The notes: generated by a model not told the origin, from the letters alone. Shown: positions 1 to 7,327, numbered from the stretch's first letter. The stretch is 14,996 nt of DNA from an uncultured Bacteroidales bacterium (GCA_946407715.1 CAMJPH010000061.1:1-14996); one strand, 5' to 3'. Program-made: numbers and translations.

Positions 1-1
1 C

Positions 2-55
2 TTTGCAAAAAAATACGGACAAACGCCATCCAAATATCTGAAAAACAAGCGTTAA
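2..55 (+). CDS. C-terminal end of an AraC-family regulator (partial)
   Basis: The window opens inside a reading frame that ends in TAA at 53-55. The readable residues are FAKKYGQTPSKYLKNKR. The pattern F-x-K-x-x-G-x-T-P-S-x-Y resembles the end of the second helix-turn-helix of AraC/XylS regulators, where a phenylalanine, a glycine and a TPS/TPxxY turn are conserved. Only 17 residues are visible, so the assignment rests on this tail alone. The gene runs in the same direction as the CHR transporter genes, but a separate promoter-like box at 88-95 lies between them, so co-transcription is not implied. Confidence 0.5.
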   Translation, partial: FAKKYGQTPSKYLKNKR

Positions 56-87
56 CCTATTTACTGTAGAGACTTCCACAAAAAATG

Positions 88-95
88 TATTTTTG
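88..95 (+). promoter_or_regulatory. Bacteroidota -7 promoter box for the CHR pair
   Basis: TATTTTTG matches the phylum's -7 consensus TAnnTTTG. A clear -33 TTTG box is not visible at the usual distance. Transcription would begin near 102, leaving a very short leader before the start codon at 119. Confidence 0.5.
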
Positions 96-118
96 CCCTT
101 TGAAAATAAGCATGGGTA

Positions 119-658
119 ATGGTCTCGTTGTTACAGCTTTTCTGGTCGTTTTTCAAGATTGGGACTTTCACGCTCGGTGGGGGTTACGCCATGATTCCGC
201 TGATGGAGAAGGAGCTTGTTGACCGTCACCATTGGCTTACGAACGAGGAGTTCTTGGACATCATCACACTTTCACAGACAATGCCGGGAATTTTCGCCGC
301 AAACATGGCCGTGCATATCGGATGGCGACTGCGTGGCGTGCCCGGAGCGGTGTTCTCCATAGTCGGCAACATTCTTGTACCGATTCTGATTATCCTTGCC
401 CTCGCAATGAGTTTGCACTATTTGCAAGGAAATGCGGTTGTGGAGGCAGTTTTCAAAGGTGTGCGGCCTGTTGTGGTCGCGCTCATCGCCGCACCGGTGT
501 TCCGCATGGCCAAAACAGCGAAAATCTCCCGTTACAATTTCTGGATTCCCGTGGTCGCCGCCCTCCTCATCTGGCTGCTCGGCATCTCCCCTATTTGGGT
601 GATACTCACGGCGGTAACAGGCGGCTTTGTTTATGGCAAATATATAGAAAGGAAGTAG
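119..658 (+). CDS. chromate transporter family (CHR) subunit, first of a pair
   Basis: A 179-residue membrane protein of the short-chain CHR family. The N-terminus has the family signature: a hydrophobic F-x-K-I-G-x-F-T-x-G-G-G-Y-A-M-I-P-L stretch at about residues 10-29, then L-S-Q-T-M-P-G near 52-58. Long hydrophobic segments follow, consistent with a half-size protein of several membrane spans. The family exports chromate in proton- or sulfate-linked fashion, but the true substrate of the paired short forms in this phylum is often unknown. The gene lies 8 nt before a second CHR gene, so the two probably form a heterodimer. The ATG at 119 is chosen because the signature begins directly after it; the ATG at 112 is in another frame. 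No strong ribosome-binding site is visible. Confidence 0.85.
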   Translation: MVSLLQLFWSFFKIGTFTLGGGYAMIPLMEKELVDRHHWLTNEEFLDIITLSQTMPGIFAANMAVHIGWRLRGVPGAVFSIVGNILVPILIILALAMSLHYLQGNAVVEAVFKGVRPVVVALIAAPVFRMAKTAKISRYNFWIPVVAALLIWLLGISPIWVILTAVTGGFVYGKYIERK

Positions 659-666
659 GTGCAGCC

Positions 667-1251
667 ATGATTTTCTGGAAACTGTTCTATACATTCTGCA
701 AAATCGGCATCTTCAACTTCGGCGGCGGCTACGCCATGATAGCCCTCATCCAGAACGAGGTGGTGGAGAAACAAGGCTGGATGACAATGGCCGAATTTAC
801 CGACATTGTGGCCACCAGCCAAATCACACCGGGACCCATCGGCATCAATGTGGCCACCTACGCGGGTTATACTTCCGTGGTGAATACGGGCTATGCCCCG
901 TTCTGGGGCGTGGCGGGCGCGTTCTTAGCCTCCTTCTCCGTGATTCTGCTGCCATTCCTGATGATGCTGATTGTCAGCCGTTTCCTGCTGAAATACAAGG
1001 AGCACCCGGTTGTGAAAACAGTGTTGTCGGTGCTGAAATTAACGGTTATCGGACTGATTGCCGCTGCCGCCGTATTGTTGGTCAATACGGAAACTTTCGG
1101 CTCCTATGCGGAAAATCCGTTGCAGTTTTTCCTCAGCATCGGGCTTTTTGCTGCGGCTTTCCTCGCCTCCCTGAAATGGAAAACCAACCCCATCCTGCTG
1201 ATTGTGCTGGCAGGCGTGGTTGGTTTTGTCGTGTATTACGGAATAGGATAA
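667..1251 (+). CDS. chromate transporter family (CHR) subunit, second of a pair
   Basis: A 194-residue CHR-family membrane protein, a diverged paralogue of the gene just upstream. It repeats the signature F-C-K-I-G-I-F-N-F-G-G-G-Y-A-M-I-A-L near residues 10-27 and S-Q-I-T-P-G-P-I-G near 51-59. The second copy has TPGPIG where the first has MPGIFA, a typical difference between the two halves of such pairs. The frame is open upstream to 232, but the ATG at 667 is chosen: it is preceded by a purine-rich AGGAAG at 650-655, lies 8 nt after the first gene's stop, and puts the signature at the N-terminus. The pair forms a translationally close operon. The next gene is convergent, with a 59-nt gap and no convincing terminator. 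Confidence 0.85.
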   Translation: MIFWKLFYTFCKIGIFNFGGGYAMIALIQNEVVEKQGWMTMAEFTDIVATSQITPGPIGINVATYAGYTSVVNTGYAPFWGVAGAFLASFSVILLPFLMMLIVSRFLLKYKEHPVVKTVLSVLKLTVIGLIAAAAVLLVNTETFGSYAENPLQFFLSIGLFAAAFLASLKWKTNPILLIVLAGVVGFVVYYGIG

Positions 1252-1310
1252 ATCCCTATTAACTCCCAAAACACGGGAACAGGAGTGATTGCAGATAATC
1301 ATTTGATATT

Positions 1311-4253
1311 TTAGTTCCTACTGTCCGTAACCGTTTGTCGGTCACATAGATGCAGGAAATCACAGTTCTTACAGTTGTCTTCGTTCTCAGTCTGGCTGAA
1401 CGGTGTTTCCTTGTCGAAGATTCGGAGAAAAAAGCTGTTCATACATTCTTGTATATCAGGCTTATACGTCATCATATTTTCATCTTTCAAGATACTCGCC
1501 TTAAACAAATATACAAGACTGTTTTTGCTGACCTCACGGGTGCTGAGTATGCTCGCCTTTACAACAGATGCGGATTCTTTGACAACATGGTCGTACATTA
1601 ACAAATACGTGATAAGTTGGAACAATTTGTCGTATTTGCTGTCCGTAAAAACAGTGTTGATAAGGTTTCTCACGACATCATCCGTCAATTCCGTGTCCTT
1701 CTTCACCGAAAGACGGAGTTTGGATTCTTCCACTTTGCCCGTCTTGTAATCCAATATCATGACCTCCCCGTTCCCGTTCTTCTGCACCCGGTCAATACTG
1801 CCTGTCATTTTCACGAAGAAGGAGGGTTTTCCATCCACTGGAGTAACCGTATAATCCTGAATATCAATCTTCATCTCGTTGGATGTAATCCTCCACGGGG
1901 AGTCAAGAAGCTCCGTTTTCGCCCGCTCCAAATAGCTGACCACGGTCTCTTTGATGATGCGCCGGTTAATCAGCCAATAACCTTGGCTTAAGTCGTTCGC
2001 GGACATTGTCTCCCGACCTCTCAACTTGAGAATTTCAGCACAAACCAATTCATCACACAAGTCGATATACTTCTGCAAGACAGCCGTATAACGTTCGCTA
2101 TGACTTTCGCAGACAATAATTTCATCGAAAGCGGCGTTGAAAATGGCGTGGATGACGGTTCCCAACTCGTTGGCTTCTAATCTGTCGGAAAGAATTGTCG
2201 GGGGTTGCACCTTCATCAGGTAGCGCAAACAGAATTTGAGCGGACAAAGGATGAACGTCTGCAGCGATGAAGCGGAAAAGGAGTGTTTGTGAAGTTTTTC
2301 GAGTAGTTCGTCGCTCTTGGGGATGCTCAACGCTTTTCTGACCGGCAGGGAGAGATCAAAATCCTGTTTGAGATTTTGGATGCGGATGTGGTCTTCCATC
2401 TGCTGGTTCCTCACCTCGAACTCCAGCTGGGAGATGAAACGGCTCTTTTCGGCCATCGTAGTGTCGGAAGAGCTGTTGTATATCAGCATCACATTCTCCG
2501 CACGTTGCAGCAGACGGAAAAAATGGTAGGCATACACCTGGTCTTGGTAAAGATAATTGGGCAGCGCCTCTTTGCCGTCGAATTTGTATTTGAAATCGAA
2601 GGGCAACAGCGAATTGTAGGTGATACCTTTGGGAAGGGTGCCCTCATTCACTGACAACATGATGATGTTTTTAAAATCCATCATGCGGGTTTCGAGCAGT
2701 CCCATCACCTGAAGACCGCTGTCAGGGTCACCCTTTATGGCAATGGTCACCTCGCTCATCATCTTGGTCACGGCAAATTTGGCAAAAGCGAAATCCACCG
2801 TTTCGTCTGGGCCGAACCAAGCATCGAAGAGCGACTGCATTTCCGTCAGTCTGCGAATCACTTCCTGCCATAACTCCTTGTATTTCTCAGCGTTAGTAAC
2901 AGAATCCGCATATTGGCAAAAACGCGACAGCAGGGAAGGGAAACAACGGCTGATTATGTTTTTGGAAAGATTTTCAAACACCTCTTTTTTAGGAAGTTGC
3001 GAATGTCGAATAACTGTTGGGAAGAAGGCCTCTGAAGGGGTCTCAGTCCGAAGCAGTTCGTGTTGCCATAACAGCTCAACTTGTTCGCCACTAAAGGAGA
3101 GTTCCGCACTGTCGTCTGCCGTCAGTGCGAATACCGACTCGTAAACCGCCATCAGTTGTAGCAGCAGCGAGCATACCGGCGTGGCCGTGAACGGGAAGCC
3201 CTTGGTCGCGTTAATGTTCAGATCGTCAGGTTTGTAGGCCGACAGAAACGGCAACAAGAGTTCTTCGTCCGCCAGCACTACCGCTGTGTCCGACATATCC
3301 ACCACCCCATTCTCATCCACTGTATCGGGATTGTCCTGGCGTTTCTGGTTTTTGATGCGTTCAATTTCCTCAACCGCACAGTAAATCTGCCGCATATTCT
3401 GCGCCGTGGCCACGATTTTCACCTCTTTGGGAACCGTGGCGTAGTTTTTCTCGTTAAATTCAAGCCGTGCAGGATCCAACTGCAGCTTTTCGCAGTTTCG
3501 TTTGATGAAAAAGGAAGGTTCCCGTTGAATACGGGACCCGCCGTTAACTTCCTCCAAATGGCAATAAAACGGATCAATATCGAAATAGAATTCCGTTTGG
3601 AAATGTTCCTGAAGATAGCGCAAAATTGTCAGCTCTGCAGGCGAAAGCGCATAGAAGCCGGCGAAAACAAGCCGCTTAAAGGGGATTTTTTTCGCATAAT
3701 CGGCGATATGTTCAGCACAATCGCGATACAACATACCTTCGTAAGCTTCTCCCTTCTCTCGTAACTGTTTTCCAAACAATCCATATATTTCTGCTAACAA
3801 GTCATTGAATTTCAGCTTTTCACGATCTCCTTCCGAAAGCTCGTCCTTGCCAAAAGGAACCTCGAATTTGGCGGCATCGGCATATTCCCGCAAGATGACT
3901 GGAACATCTTGCAACTGCATATCCATGTCGCTAATATCCTTGAGGAAGGCAATCCCCCACGAGAGGATGTTGTGCAGTTCGAAACGTTCTCCAGGAAACT
4001 GGCAGGAGACCGCATGCAAATTCAGCAGCTGGGTCGTTTGGTCGATGACGTGAAGCGGCGACAGCCACGCGATGAAATCCTCCATCGGGAAAATCTGCGG
4101 CGCAAACATCGCCTTGCCACCATTGGCTTCGTGCAAGCCCTGAAGCAGCCTGCGACGCGCACGACGGTTCGGCAAAACCACCGCAACATCATGCAAGGGG
4201 ATGTCGCGGTTTGTGAGGAGTTTGTCGATAATATGGTTCAGAAATGGGGACAT
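1311..4253 (-). CDS. addB: AddB-like PD-(D/E)XK nuclease / inactive helicase subunit
   Basis: A 980-residue protein resembling the AddB subunit of AddAB helicase-nucleases, which resect double-strand breaks for recombination. The N-terminal region (roughly 1-640) looks like a degenerate superfamily I helicase without a clear Walker A motif. The C-terminal nuclease domain is well marked: G-T-V-I-H (His702), G-S-I-D-R (Asp821), I-L-D-Y-K-T-G (Asp835, Lys837) and the Q-L-I-T-Y motif near 879-883. An iron-sulfur cluster signature is present: one cysteine at 670 (FILC) and a C-x2-C-x5-C group at 961, 964 and 970. The frame is open 18 codons further, to 4307, but those codons read through a 7-bp repeat array and give a repetitive peptide, so the Met at 4253 is chosen. 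The gene lies downstream of ung on the same strand. The AddA partner is not in the window. Confidence 0.85.
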   Translation of the reverse strand: MSPFLNHIIDKLLTNRDIPLHDVAVVLPNRRARRRLLQGLHEANGGKAMFAPQIFPMEDFIAWLSPLHVIDQTTQLLNLHAVSCQFPGERFELHNILSWGIAFLKDISDMDMQLQDVPVILREYADAAKFEVPFGKDELSEGDREKLKFNDLLAEIYGLFGKQLREKGEAYEGMLYRDCAEHIADYAKKIPFKRLVFAGFYALSPAELTILRYLQEHFQTEFYFDIDPFYCHLEEVNGGSRIQREPSFFIKRNCEKLQLDPARLEFNEKNYATVPKEVKIVATAQNMRQIYCAVEEIERIKNQKRQDNPDTVDENGVVDMSDTAVVLADEELLLPFLSAYKPDDLNINATKGFPFTATPVCSLLLQLMAVYESVFALTADDSAELSFSGEQVELLWQHELLRTETPSEAFFPTVIRHSQLPKKEVFENLSKNIISRCFPSLLSRFCQYADSVTNAEKYKELWQEVIRRLTEMQSLFDAWFGPDETVDFAFAKFAVTKMMSEVTIAIKGDPDSGLQVMGLLETRMMDFKNIIMLSVNEGTLPKGITYNSLLPFDFKYKFDGKEALPNYLYQDQVYAYHFFRLLQRAENVMLIYNSSSDTTMAEKSRFISQLEFEVRNQQMEDHIRIQNLKQDFDLSLPVRKALSIPKSDELLEKLHKHSFSASSLQTFILCPLKFCLRYLMKVQPPTILSDRLEANELGTVIHAIFNAAFDEIIVCESHSERYTAVLQKYIDLCDELVCAEILKLRGRETMSANDLSQGYWLINRRIIKETVVSYLERAKTELLDSPWRITSNEMKIDIQDYTVTPVDGKPSFFVKMTGSIDRVQKNGNGEVMILDYKTGKVEESKLRLSVKKDTELTDDVVRNLINTVFTDSKYDKLFQLITYLLMYDHVVKESASVVKASILSTREVSKNSLVYLFKASILKDENMMTYKPDIQECMNSFFLRIFDKETPFSQTENEDNCKNCDFLHLCDRQTVTDSRN

Positions 4254-4301
4254 TGGCTGTTGGCTATTGGCTATTGGCTGTTGGCTTTTGGCTATTAACT
4301 T
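4253..4301 (-). repeat. heptamer tandem array (TTGGCTA family) abutting addB start
   Basis: Six units in perfect 7-bp phase run from 4253 to 4294 on the plus strand: TTGGCTG, TTGGCTA, TTGGCTA, TTGGCTG, TTGGCTT, TTGGCTA, followed by a decayed TTAACTT. The first unit shares its first base with the complement of the addB start codon (4251-4253), so the array touches the gene exactly. A degenerate AACTTTA-like stretch continues to about 4340. Read in the addB frame, three units encode a seven-residue repeat (IANSQQP), which explains the false N-terminal extension. Confidence 0.9.
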
Positions 4302-4342
4302 TAACAATAACTATGACTTTAAACTTAACTGTGGCTTTTAAA

Positions 4343-4382
4343 CATCATCGTCTCATCGCATCATCGTCTCATCGTTTCATCG
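4343..4382. repeat. octamer tandem array (NNNCATCG family) abutting ung stop
   Basis: Five units in exact 8-bp phase: CATCATCG, TCTCATCG, CATCATCG, TCTCATCG, TTTCATCG. The array ends at 4382 and the ung stop codon occupies 4383-4385, so there is no gap. On the ung strand each unit contains CGATGA and therefore a TGA. Related sequence recurs at 12583-12598 (inverted) and, more decayed, near 10771-10797. Confidence 0.9.
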
Positions 4383-5063
4383 TCACAGTTGCCAGTTAAT
4401 CGGTGTCTTCCCCATCGACATCAGGATCTCGTTTGTGCGGGAGAAGTGGCGGCATCCGAAGAAACCGCGGGATGCGGAGAGCGGCGACGGGTGCGGAGCC
4501 GTGAGCACATAATGTTTGGATGTATCGATAAGACGCTGTTTCTCAATGGCATAGTTACCCCACAGCAGGAAGACAAGTCCTTCGCGTTGCTCCGAGAGCC
4601 GCTGGATGGCGCAGTCGGTAAAGGTTTCCCAACCGTGACGCTGGTGCGAGCCCGCCTGATGTGCCCGTACGGTGAGTGTCGCGTTAAGCAGCAACACACC
4701 CTGGTTCGCCCACGACTGCAAATTTCCGCTTCTCGGCGGAACAAAACCCACATCCGTGCTCAGCTCCTTGAAGATGTTCTGCAGCGACTTCGGAATCGGC
4801 ACGCCATCCTGTACCGAGAAACACAATCCGTGCGCCTGCCCTTCCCCATGATAGGGATCCTGTCCGATAATCACGACCTTCACCTTATCAAACGGCGTGG
4901 AATTGAACGCATTGAAAATCTTTGGCCCCGGCGGAAAAACGAGATAGTGTTTCTTCTCTTCCACCAAAAAGGCCTTCAGTTCCGCGAAATAGGGAGCTTG
5001 GAATTGATCCCAAAGCACCTGTTTCCAGGTTGGTTCTATTTGGGGGTTTATGGGTTCTTGCAT
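4383..5063 (-). CDS. ung: uracil-DNA glycosylase, family 1
   Basis: A 226-residue enzyme of normal family length that removes uracil from DNA to start base-excision repair. The catalytic motif G-Q-D-P-Y-H-G has the water-activating aspartate at residue 69. The uracil-recognition segment L-L-L-N-A-T-L-T-V places the key asparagine at 127. The DNA-intercalation motif H-P-S-P-L-S-A-S-R-G-F-F-G-C has the catalytic histidine at 191. The ATG at 5061-5063 gives an N-terminus typical of the family. The stop TGA is directly followed by an 8-bp repeat array, then a 7-bp array, then addB on the same strand; co-transcription is plausible and both products act in DNA repair. Upstream is a divergent repeat-flanked cassette. 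A TATTTTG box on this strand near 5142-5148 could serve as a weak promoter. Confidence 0.95.
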   Translation of the reverse strand: MQEPINPQIEPTWKQVLWDQFQAPYFAELKAFLVEEKKHYLVFPPGPKIFNAFNSTPFDKVKVVIIGQDPYHGEGQAHGLCFSVQDGVPIPKSLQNIFKELSTDVGFVPPRSGNLQSWANQGVLLLNATLTVRAHQAGSHQRHGWETFTDCAIQRLSEQREGLVFLLWGNYAIEKQRLIDTSKHYVLTAPHPSPLSASRGFFGCRHFSRTNEILMSMGKTPINWQL

Positions 5064-5078
5064 GATGGTTGGTTGTTA

Positions 5079-5113
5079 ATGGCTATTGGCTGTTAGCTTT
5101 TGGCTATTGGCTT
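5079..5113. repeat. heptamer tandem array (TTGGCTA family), left flank of cassette
   Basis: Five units in 7-bp phase: ATGGCTA, TTGGCTG, TTAGCTT, TTGGCTA, TTGGCTT. This is the same family as the array beside addB and runs opposite to the one at 5538-5579. The 16-bp string TTAGCTTTTGGCTATT at 5093-5108 is perfectly inverted at 5555-5570. Confidence 0.9.
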
Positions 5114-5140
5114 TGTTATACGTGAAATTTTGTATATTTG
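5112..5140 (+). promoter_or_regulatory. promoter of the four-helix-bundle gene
   Basis: A TTTG box at 5112-5115 and TATATTTG at 5133-5140 match the -33 and -7 elements of the phylum, with a 17-bp spacer, somewhat shorter than the usual 19-21. The -33 box overlaps the last unit of the repeat array, so the array edge and promoter are physically joined. Transcription would start about 45 nt before the ATG at 5192. Confidence 0.55.
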
Positions 5141-5191
5141 CAAAATATTATTTTATAGTTCTTATAATTTTAACTAATAAAACTTAATGAG

Positions 5192-5556
5192 ATGAGAAAC
5201 TTTAGAAATTACAACATTTGGAAAGATTCTGTTTCATTTACTACAGAAATGTACGAGATTTTCCTTCATACGAGCGATATGGCTTGGGGGATCAGTTAAG
5301 AAGAGCATCTGTATCCATTTCATCAAATATTGAAGAGGGATCAGCAAGAGAATCTGAAAGAGAGTTCATTCATTTTTTAAGTATCAGTCTTGGTTCTGCA
5401 TTTGAAGTTGAAACTCAATTACAAATAGCTTATAATTTAGAGTACATCAATTATCAAACTTTAGAGTCGTTATTAGAAAAAGTACAACTCATTGAGAAAC
5501 AAATCAACGAACTGATAAATGTCATCAGACGGCAACTGCCAATCGCTAAAAGCTAA
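5192..5556 (+). pseudogene. four-helix-bundle protein (S23 / 23S rRNA intervening-sequence type), frameshifted
   Basis: The family start is clear from the ATG at 5192: MRNFRNYNIWKDSVSF, then TTEMYEIF. The family core continues in the -1 frame: F-P-S-Y-E-R-Y-G-L-G-D-Q-L-R-R-A-S-V-S-I-S-S-N-I-E-E-G near 5255-5340, then helices ending at TAA 5554-5556. The frames switch near 5255-5262. Compared with the family's usual spacing between E-x-Y-K and F-P, about four residues are missing, so a 10-13 nt deletion is a good explanation. A product starting at 5218 in the downstream frame would lack helix 1. The gene is visibly more AT-rich than its neighbours. The family is known from intervening sequences in some bacterial 23S rRNAs and is a standalone gene of unclear function in Bacteroidota. 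The last codons (LPIAKS) lie in the repeat array that follows. Confidence 0.75.
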
Positions 5557-5579
5557 TAGCCAAAAGCTAATAGCTGAAA
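5538..5579. repeat. heptamer tandem array, inverted copy, right flank of cassette
   Basis: Six units in 7-bp phase: GCCAATC, GCTAAAA, GCTAATA, GCCAAAA, GCTAATA, GCTGAAA. It is the reverse complement of the TTGGCTA family at 5079-5113 and 4253-4294. It contains the stop codon of the four-helix-bundle gene (5554-5556) and ends 3 nt before the complement of the purH stop codon (5583-5585). Confidence 0.9.
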
Positions 5580-5582
5580 AGG

Positions 5583-7118
5583 CTAGTGTTTAAAGTGCCT
5601 CACCCCCGTGAACACCATCGCGATTCCGAACTCGTTGCAGGCGCGGATCGAGTCTTCGTCGCGGACGCTGCCGCCGGGTTGGATGATGGCGGTGACACCA
5701 TACTCCTTGGCCATCTTCACCACATCATCAAAGGGGAAGAAGGCATCGCTTGCGAGACAAAGATTGGCAGTAAGCCCCTTGGATTTAGCCTCTTCCAAGG
5801 CGATATGTGCGGCACCCACACGGTTCATCTGTCCTGCTCCGACACCGGCAATGCAACCGTTGCAGGCCACCGTGATGGCGTTGGAACGCACATGCTTGCA
5901 AATCGTCATCGCGAGCTTCAGATTCTCCATCTCTGCTGCCGTGGGGGCTTTCTCTGTCACCACGTTAAGTTCGTAATCTTCAAAACGTTTGCGGTCGAGC
6001 GACTGGCATAGCAGACCACCTGCCACGCTGACGTACATCCGCTCATCGGCATTAGCCTTGTCGGTGCTGAAGGTCATCAGCCGGATGTTTTTCTTGGTGG
6101 AAAGATGGTCAAAGGCCTCTTTCGTGAACGAAGGAGCGAGGATGATTTCGAGGAAGACGGGCTTCATCGCCTCGGCCGTCGGCAGGTCGATTTCGCGATT
6201 GGAAGCCACGATGCCGCCGAATATGGAGACGCTGTCGGCCTCGTATGCGCGGGTCCAAGCCTCCAAAGCGGTTGCACCGAGTCCCACGCCGCACGGATTC
6301 TTGTGCTTCACAGCCACCATCGTCGGGCCGTCGAACTCGCGCAATATCTGCAAAGCGGCATCTGCATCTTGTATATTATTGTAAGACAGTTCTTTGCCAT
6401 GCAGTTGTTCCGCCCACGCCATTGAGAAACCCTGTTTCTTGCCGGCATAGAAGGCGGCTTCCTGATGCGGGTTTTCACCATAGCGCAACGACTGTTTCTT
6501 GGTGAATGTAAGTGTCAGATTTTCAGGATATTCTTCTCCGGTCTTTTCCGTCAGGTAAGTGGAGATATAGGTGTCGTAAGCGGCGGTGTGGCGGAAAACC
6601 TTGGCAGCCAGACGACGACGGGTCTCCAGGGTGGTGTCACCGTGGGTTTTAAGTTCGTCGAGCACCGTGGCATAGTCAGCATTATCGACCACCACTGTCA
6701 CGAAAGCATGGTTTTTGGCCGCGCTGCGCAGCATGGAAGGGCCTCCGATGTCGATATTCTCGATGGCATCCTCAAACGTAGTTCCCTCTTTCTCAATGGT
6801 TTGTTTAAACGGATAAAGGTTCACCACCACCATGTCGATGGGGGCGATGCCGTTGGTTTCCATCTCCTTGACATGCTCGGGGTTGGTGCGCACGGAGAGG
6901 AGACCGCCATGGACTTTGGGATGCAACGTCTTCACGCGCCCGTCCATGATTTCGGGGAAGCCCGTCACATCGCTGATGCCGATGGTTTTCACGCCTGCGG
7001 CTTCGAGCGCCTTGCGCGTTCCGCCTGTAGAAATAATCTCGTATCCTAATTTTGTAAGTTCTTGAGCGAAAGGCACTACGCCCTCCTTATTGCTCACGCT
7101 GATAATCGCTCTTTTCAT
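5583..7118 (-). CDS. purH: bifunctional AICAR transformylase / IMP cyclohydrolase
   Basis: A 511-residue cytosolic enzyme for the last two steps of IMP synthesis. The N-terminal MGS-like cyclohydrolase domain (about 1-195) shows S-T-G-G-T-R-K-A-L at 30-38, D-V-T-G-F-P-E-I-M-D-G-R-V-K-T-L-H-P-K-V-H-G-G at 50-72 and I-D-I-G-G-P-S near 122-128. The transformylase domain follows with L-R-Y-G-E-N-P-H-Q at 211-219, the catalytic K-H-K-N-P-C-G at 271-277, G-A-G-Q-M-N-R-V, S-D-A-F-F-P-F-D-D and the terminal F-T-G-x-R-H-F-K-H. Length matches the family. The frame is open to 7145, but the Met at 7116-7118 (MKRAIISVSNKEG) is the conserved start. The promoter box TATTTTTG at 7143-7150 overlaps the open extension, which also rules out the longer form. 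No other purine gene is nearby. Confidence 0.97.
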   Translation of the reverse strand: MKRAIISVSNKEGVVPFAQELTKLGYEIISTGGTRKALEAAGVKTIGISDVTGFPEIMDGRVKTLHPKVHGGLLSVRTNPEHVKEMETNGIAPIDMVVVNLYPFKQTIEKEGTTFEDAIENIDIGGPSMLRSAAKNHAFVTVVVDNADYATVLDELKTHGDTTLETRRRLAAKVFRHTAAYDTYISTYLTEKTGEEYPENLTLTFTKKQSLRYGENPHQEAAFYAGKKQGFSMAWAEQLHGKELSYNNIQDADAALQILREFDGPTMVAVKHKNPCGVGLGATALEAWTRAYEADSVSIFGGIVASNREIDLPTAEAMKPVFLEIILAPSFTKEAFDHLSTKKNIRLMTFSTDKANADERMYVSVAGGLLCQSLDRKRFEDYELNVVTEKAPTAAEMENLKLAMTICKHVRSNAITVACNGCIAGVGAGQMNRVGAAHIALEEAKSKGLTANLCLASDAFFPFDDVVKMAKEYGVTAIIQPGGSVRDEDSIRACNEFGIAMVFTGVRHFKH

Positions 7119-7142
7119 ATTTGTATGGAATATTTTGAAGCG

Positions 7143-7150
7143 CAAAAATA
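7143..7150 (-). promoter_or_regulatory. -7 promoter box of purH
   Basis: On the minus strand 7150-7143 reads TATTTTTG, a perfect TAnnTTTG box about 25 nt before the purH start codon. It follows directly on the T-tract of the upstream tRNA terminator. No good -33 box is seen; the terminator hairpin occupies that region. Confidence 0.6.
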
Positions 7151-7188
7151 CAAAAAAAACACAGCATTTGGAAATAAAGCCAAATGCT
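7151..7188 (-). terminator. Rho-independent terminator of tRNA-CAU
   Basis: A perfect 9-bp stem, AGCATTTGG (7163-7171) pairing with CCAAATGCT (7180-7188), has an 8-nt loop. Read on the minus strand it is followed by GTG and a run of eight T (to 7151). It lies just downstream of the minus-strand tRNA and just upstream of purH, separating the two transcripts. Confidence 0.75.
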
Positions 7189-7216
7189 AAAAAAACAGAG
7201 ACGTGTTTCAGGAAAG

Positions 7217-7290
7217 TGGTCCCACAAGGGCTCGAACCTTGGACCCTCTGATTATGAGTCAGATGCTCTAACCAACTGAGCTATGGGACC
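7217..7290 (-). tRNA. tRNA with CAU anticodon (probably elongator Met)
   Basis: A 74-nt cloverleaf on the minus strand: acceptor GGTCCCA pairing with TGGGACC, D stem GCTC/GAGC, anticodon stem TCTGA/TCAGA with loop CTCATAA (anticodon CAU), T arm CAAGG-TTCGAGC-CCTTG, discriminator A. CCA is not encoded. Its D stem and paired acceptor end exclude an initiator of the usual bacterial type. Elongator tRNA-Met is the likeliest identity, but tRNA-Ile2, whose CAU is modified to lysidine, shares the anticodon and cannot be excluded by eye. Confidence 0.9.
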
Positions 7291-7319
7291 CGACAGTTTT
7301 ACTGTCAAAAATTCGGCGG

Positions 7320-7327
7320 CAAAGATA
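7320..7327 (-). promoter_or_regulatory. -7 promoter box of tRNA-CAU
   Basis: The minus strand reads TATCTTTG here, matching TAnnTTTG, about 30 nt before the mature tRNA end. A small hairpin, GACAGT (7292-7297) with ACTGTC (7301-7306) and a 3-nt loop, lies in the 5' leader and may mark the RNase P boundary. Confidence 0.55.

Noticed and set aside
232..666. Upstream open extension of the second CHR gene
   Set aside because: It overlaps the first CHR gene in another frame and is not membrane-like; the ATG at 667 has the family N-terminus.
1252..1310. Terminator between the CHR pair and addB
   Set aside because: Only a 5-bp ACTCC/GGAGT pairing is present and no T-tract follows.
4254..4307. 18-codon N-terminal extension of the addB frame
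   Set aside because: It is translated heptamer repeat (IANSQQP-like) and lies upstream of the natural family start.
5218..5556. Independent 112-codon gene starting at 5218
   Set aside because: Its first residues (MERFCFIYY) are out of frame with the family start at 5192; it is better read as the 3' part of a frameshifted gene.
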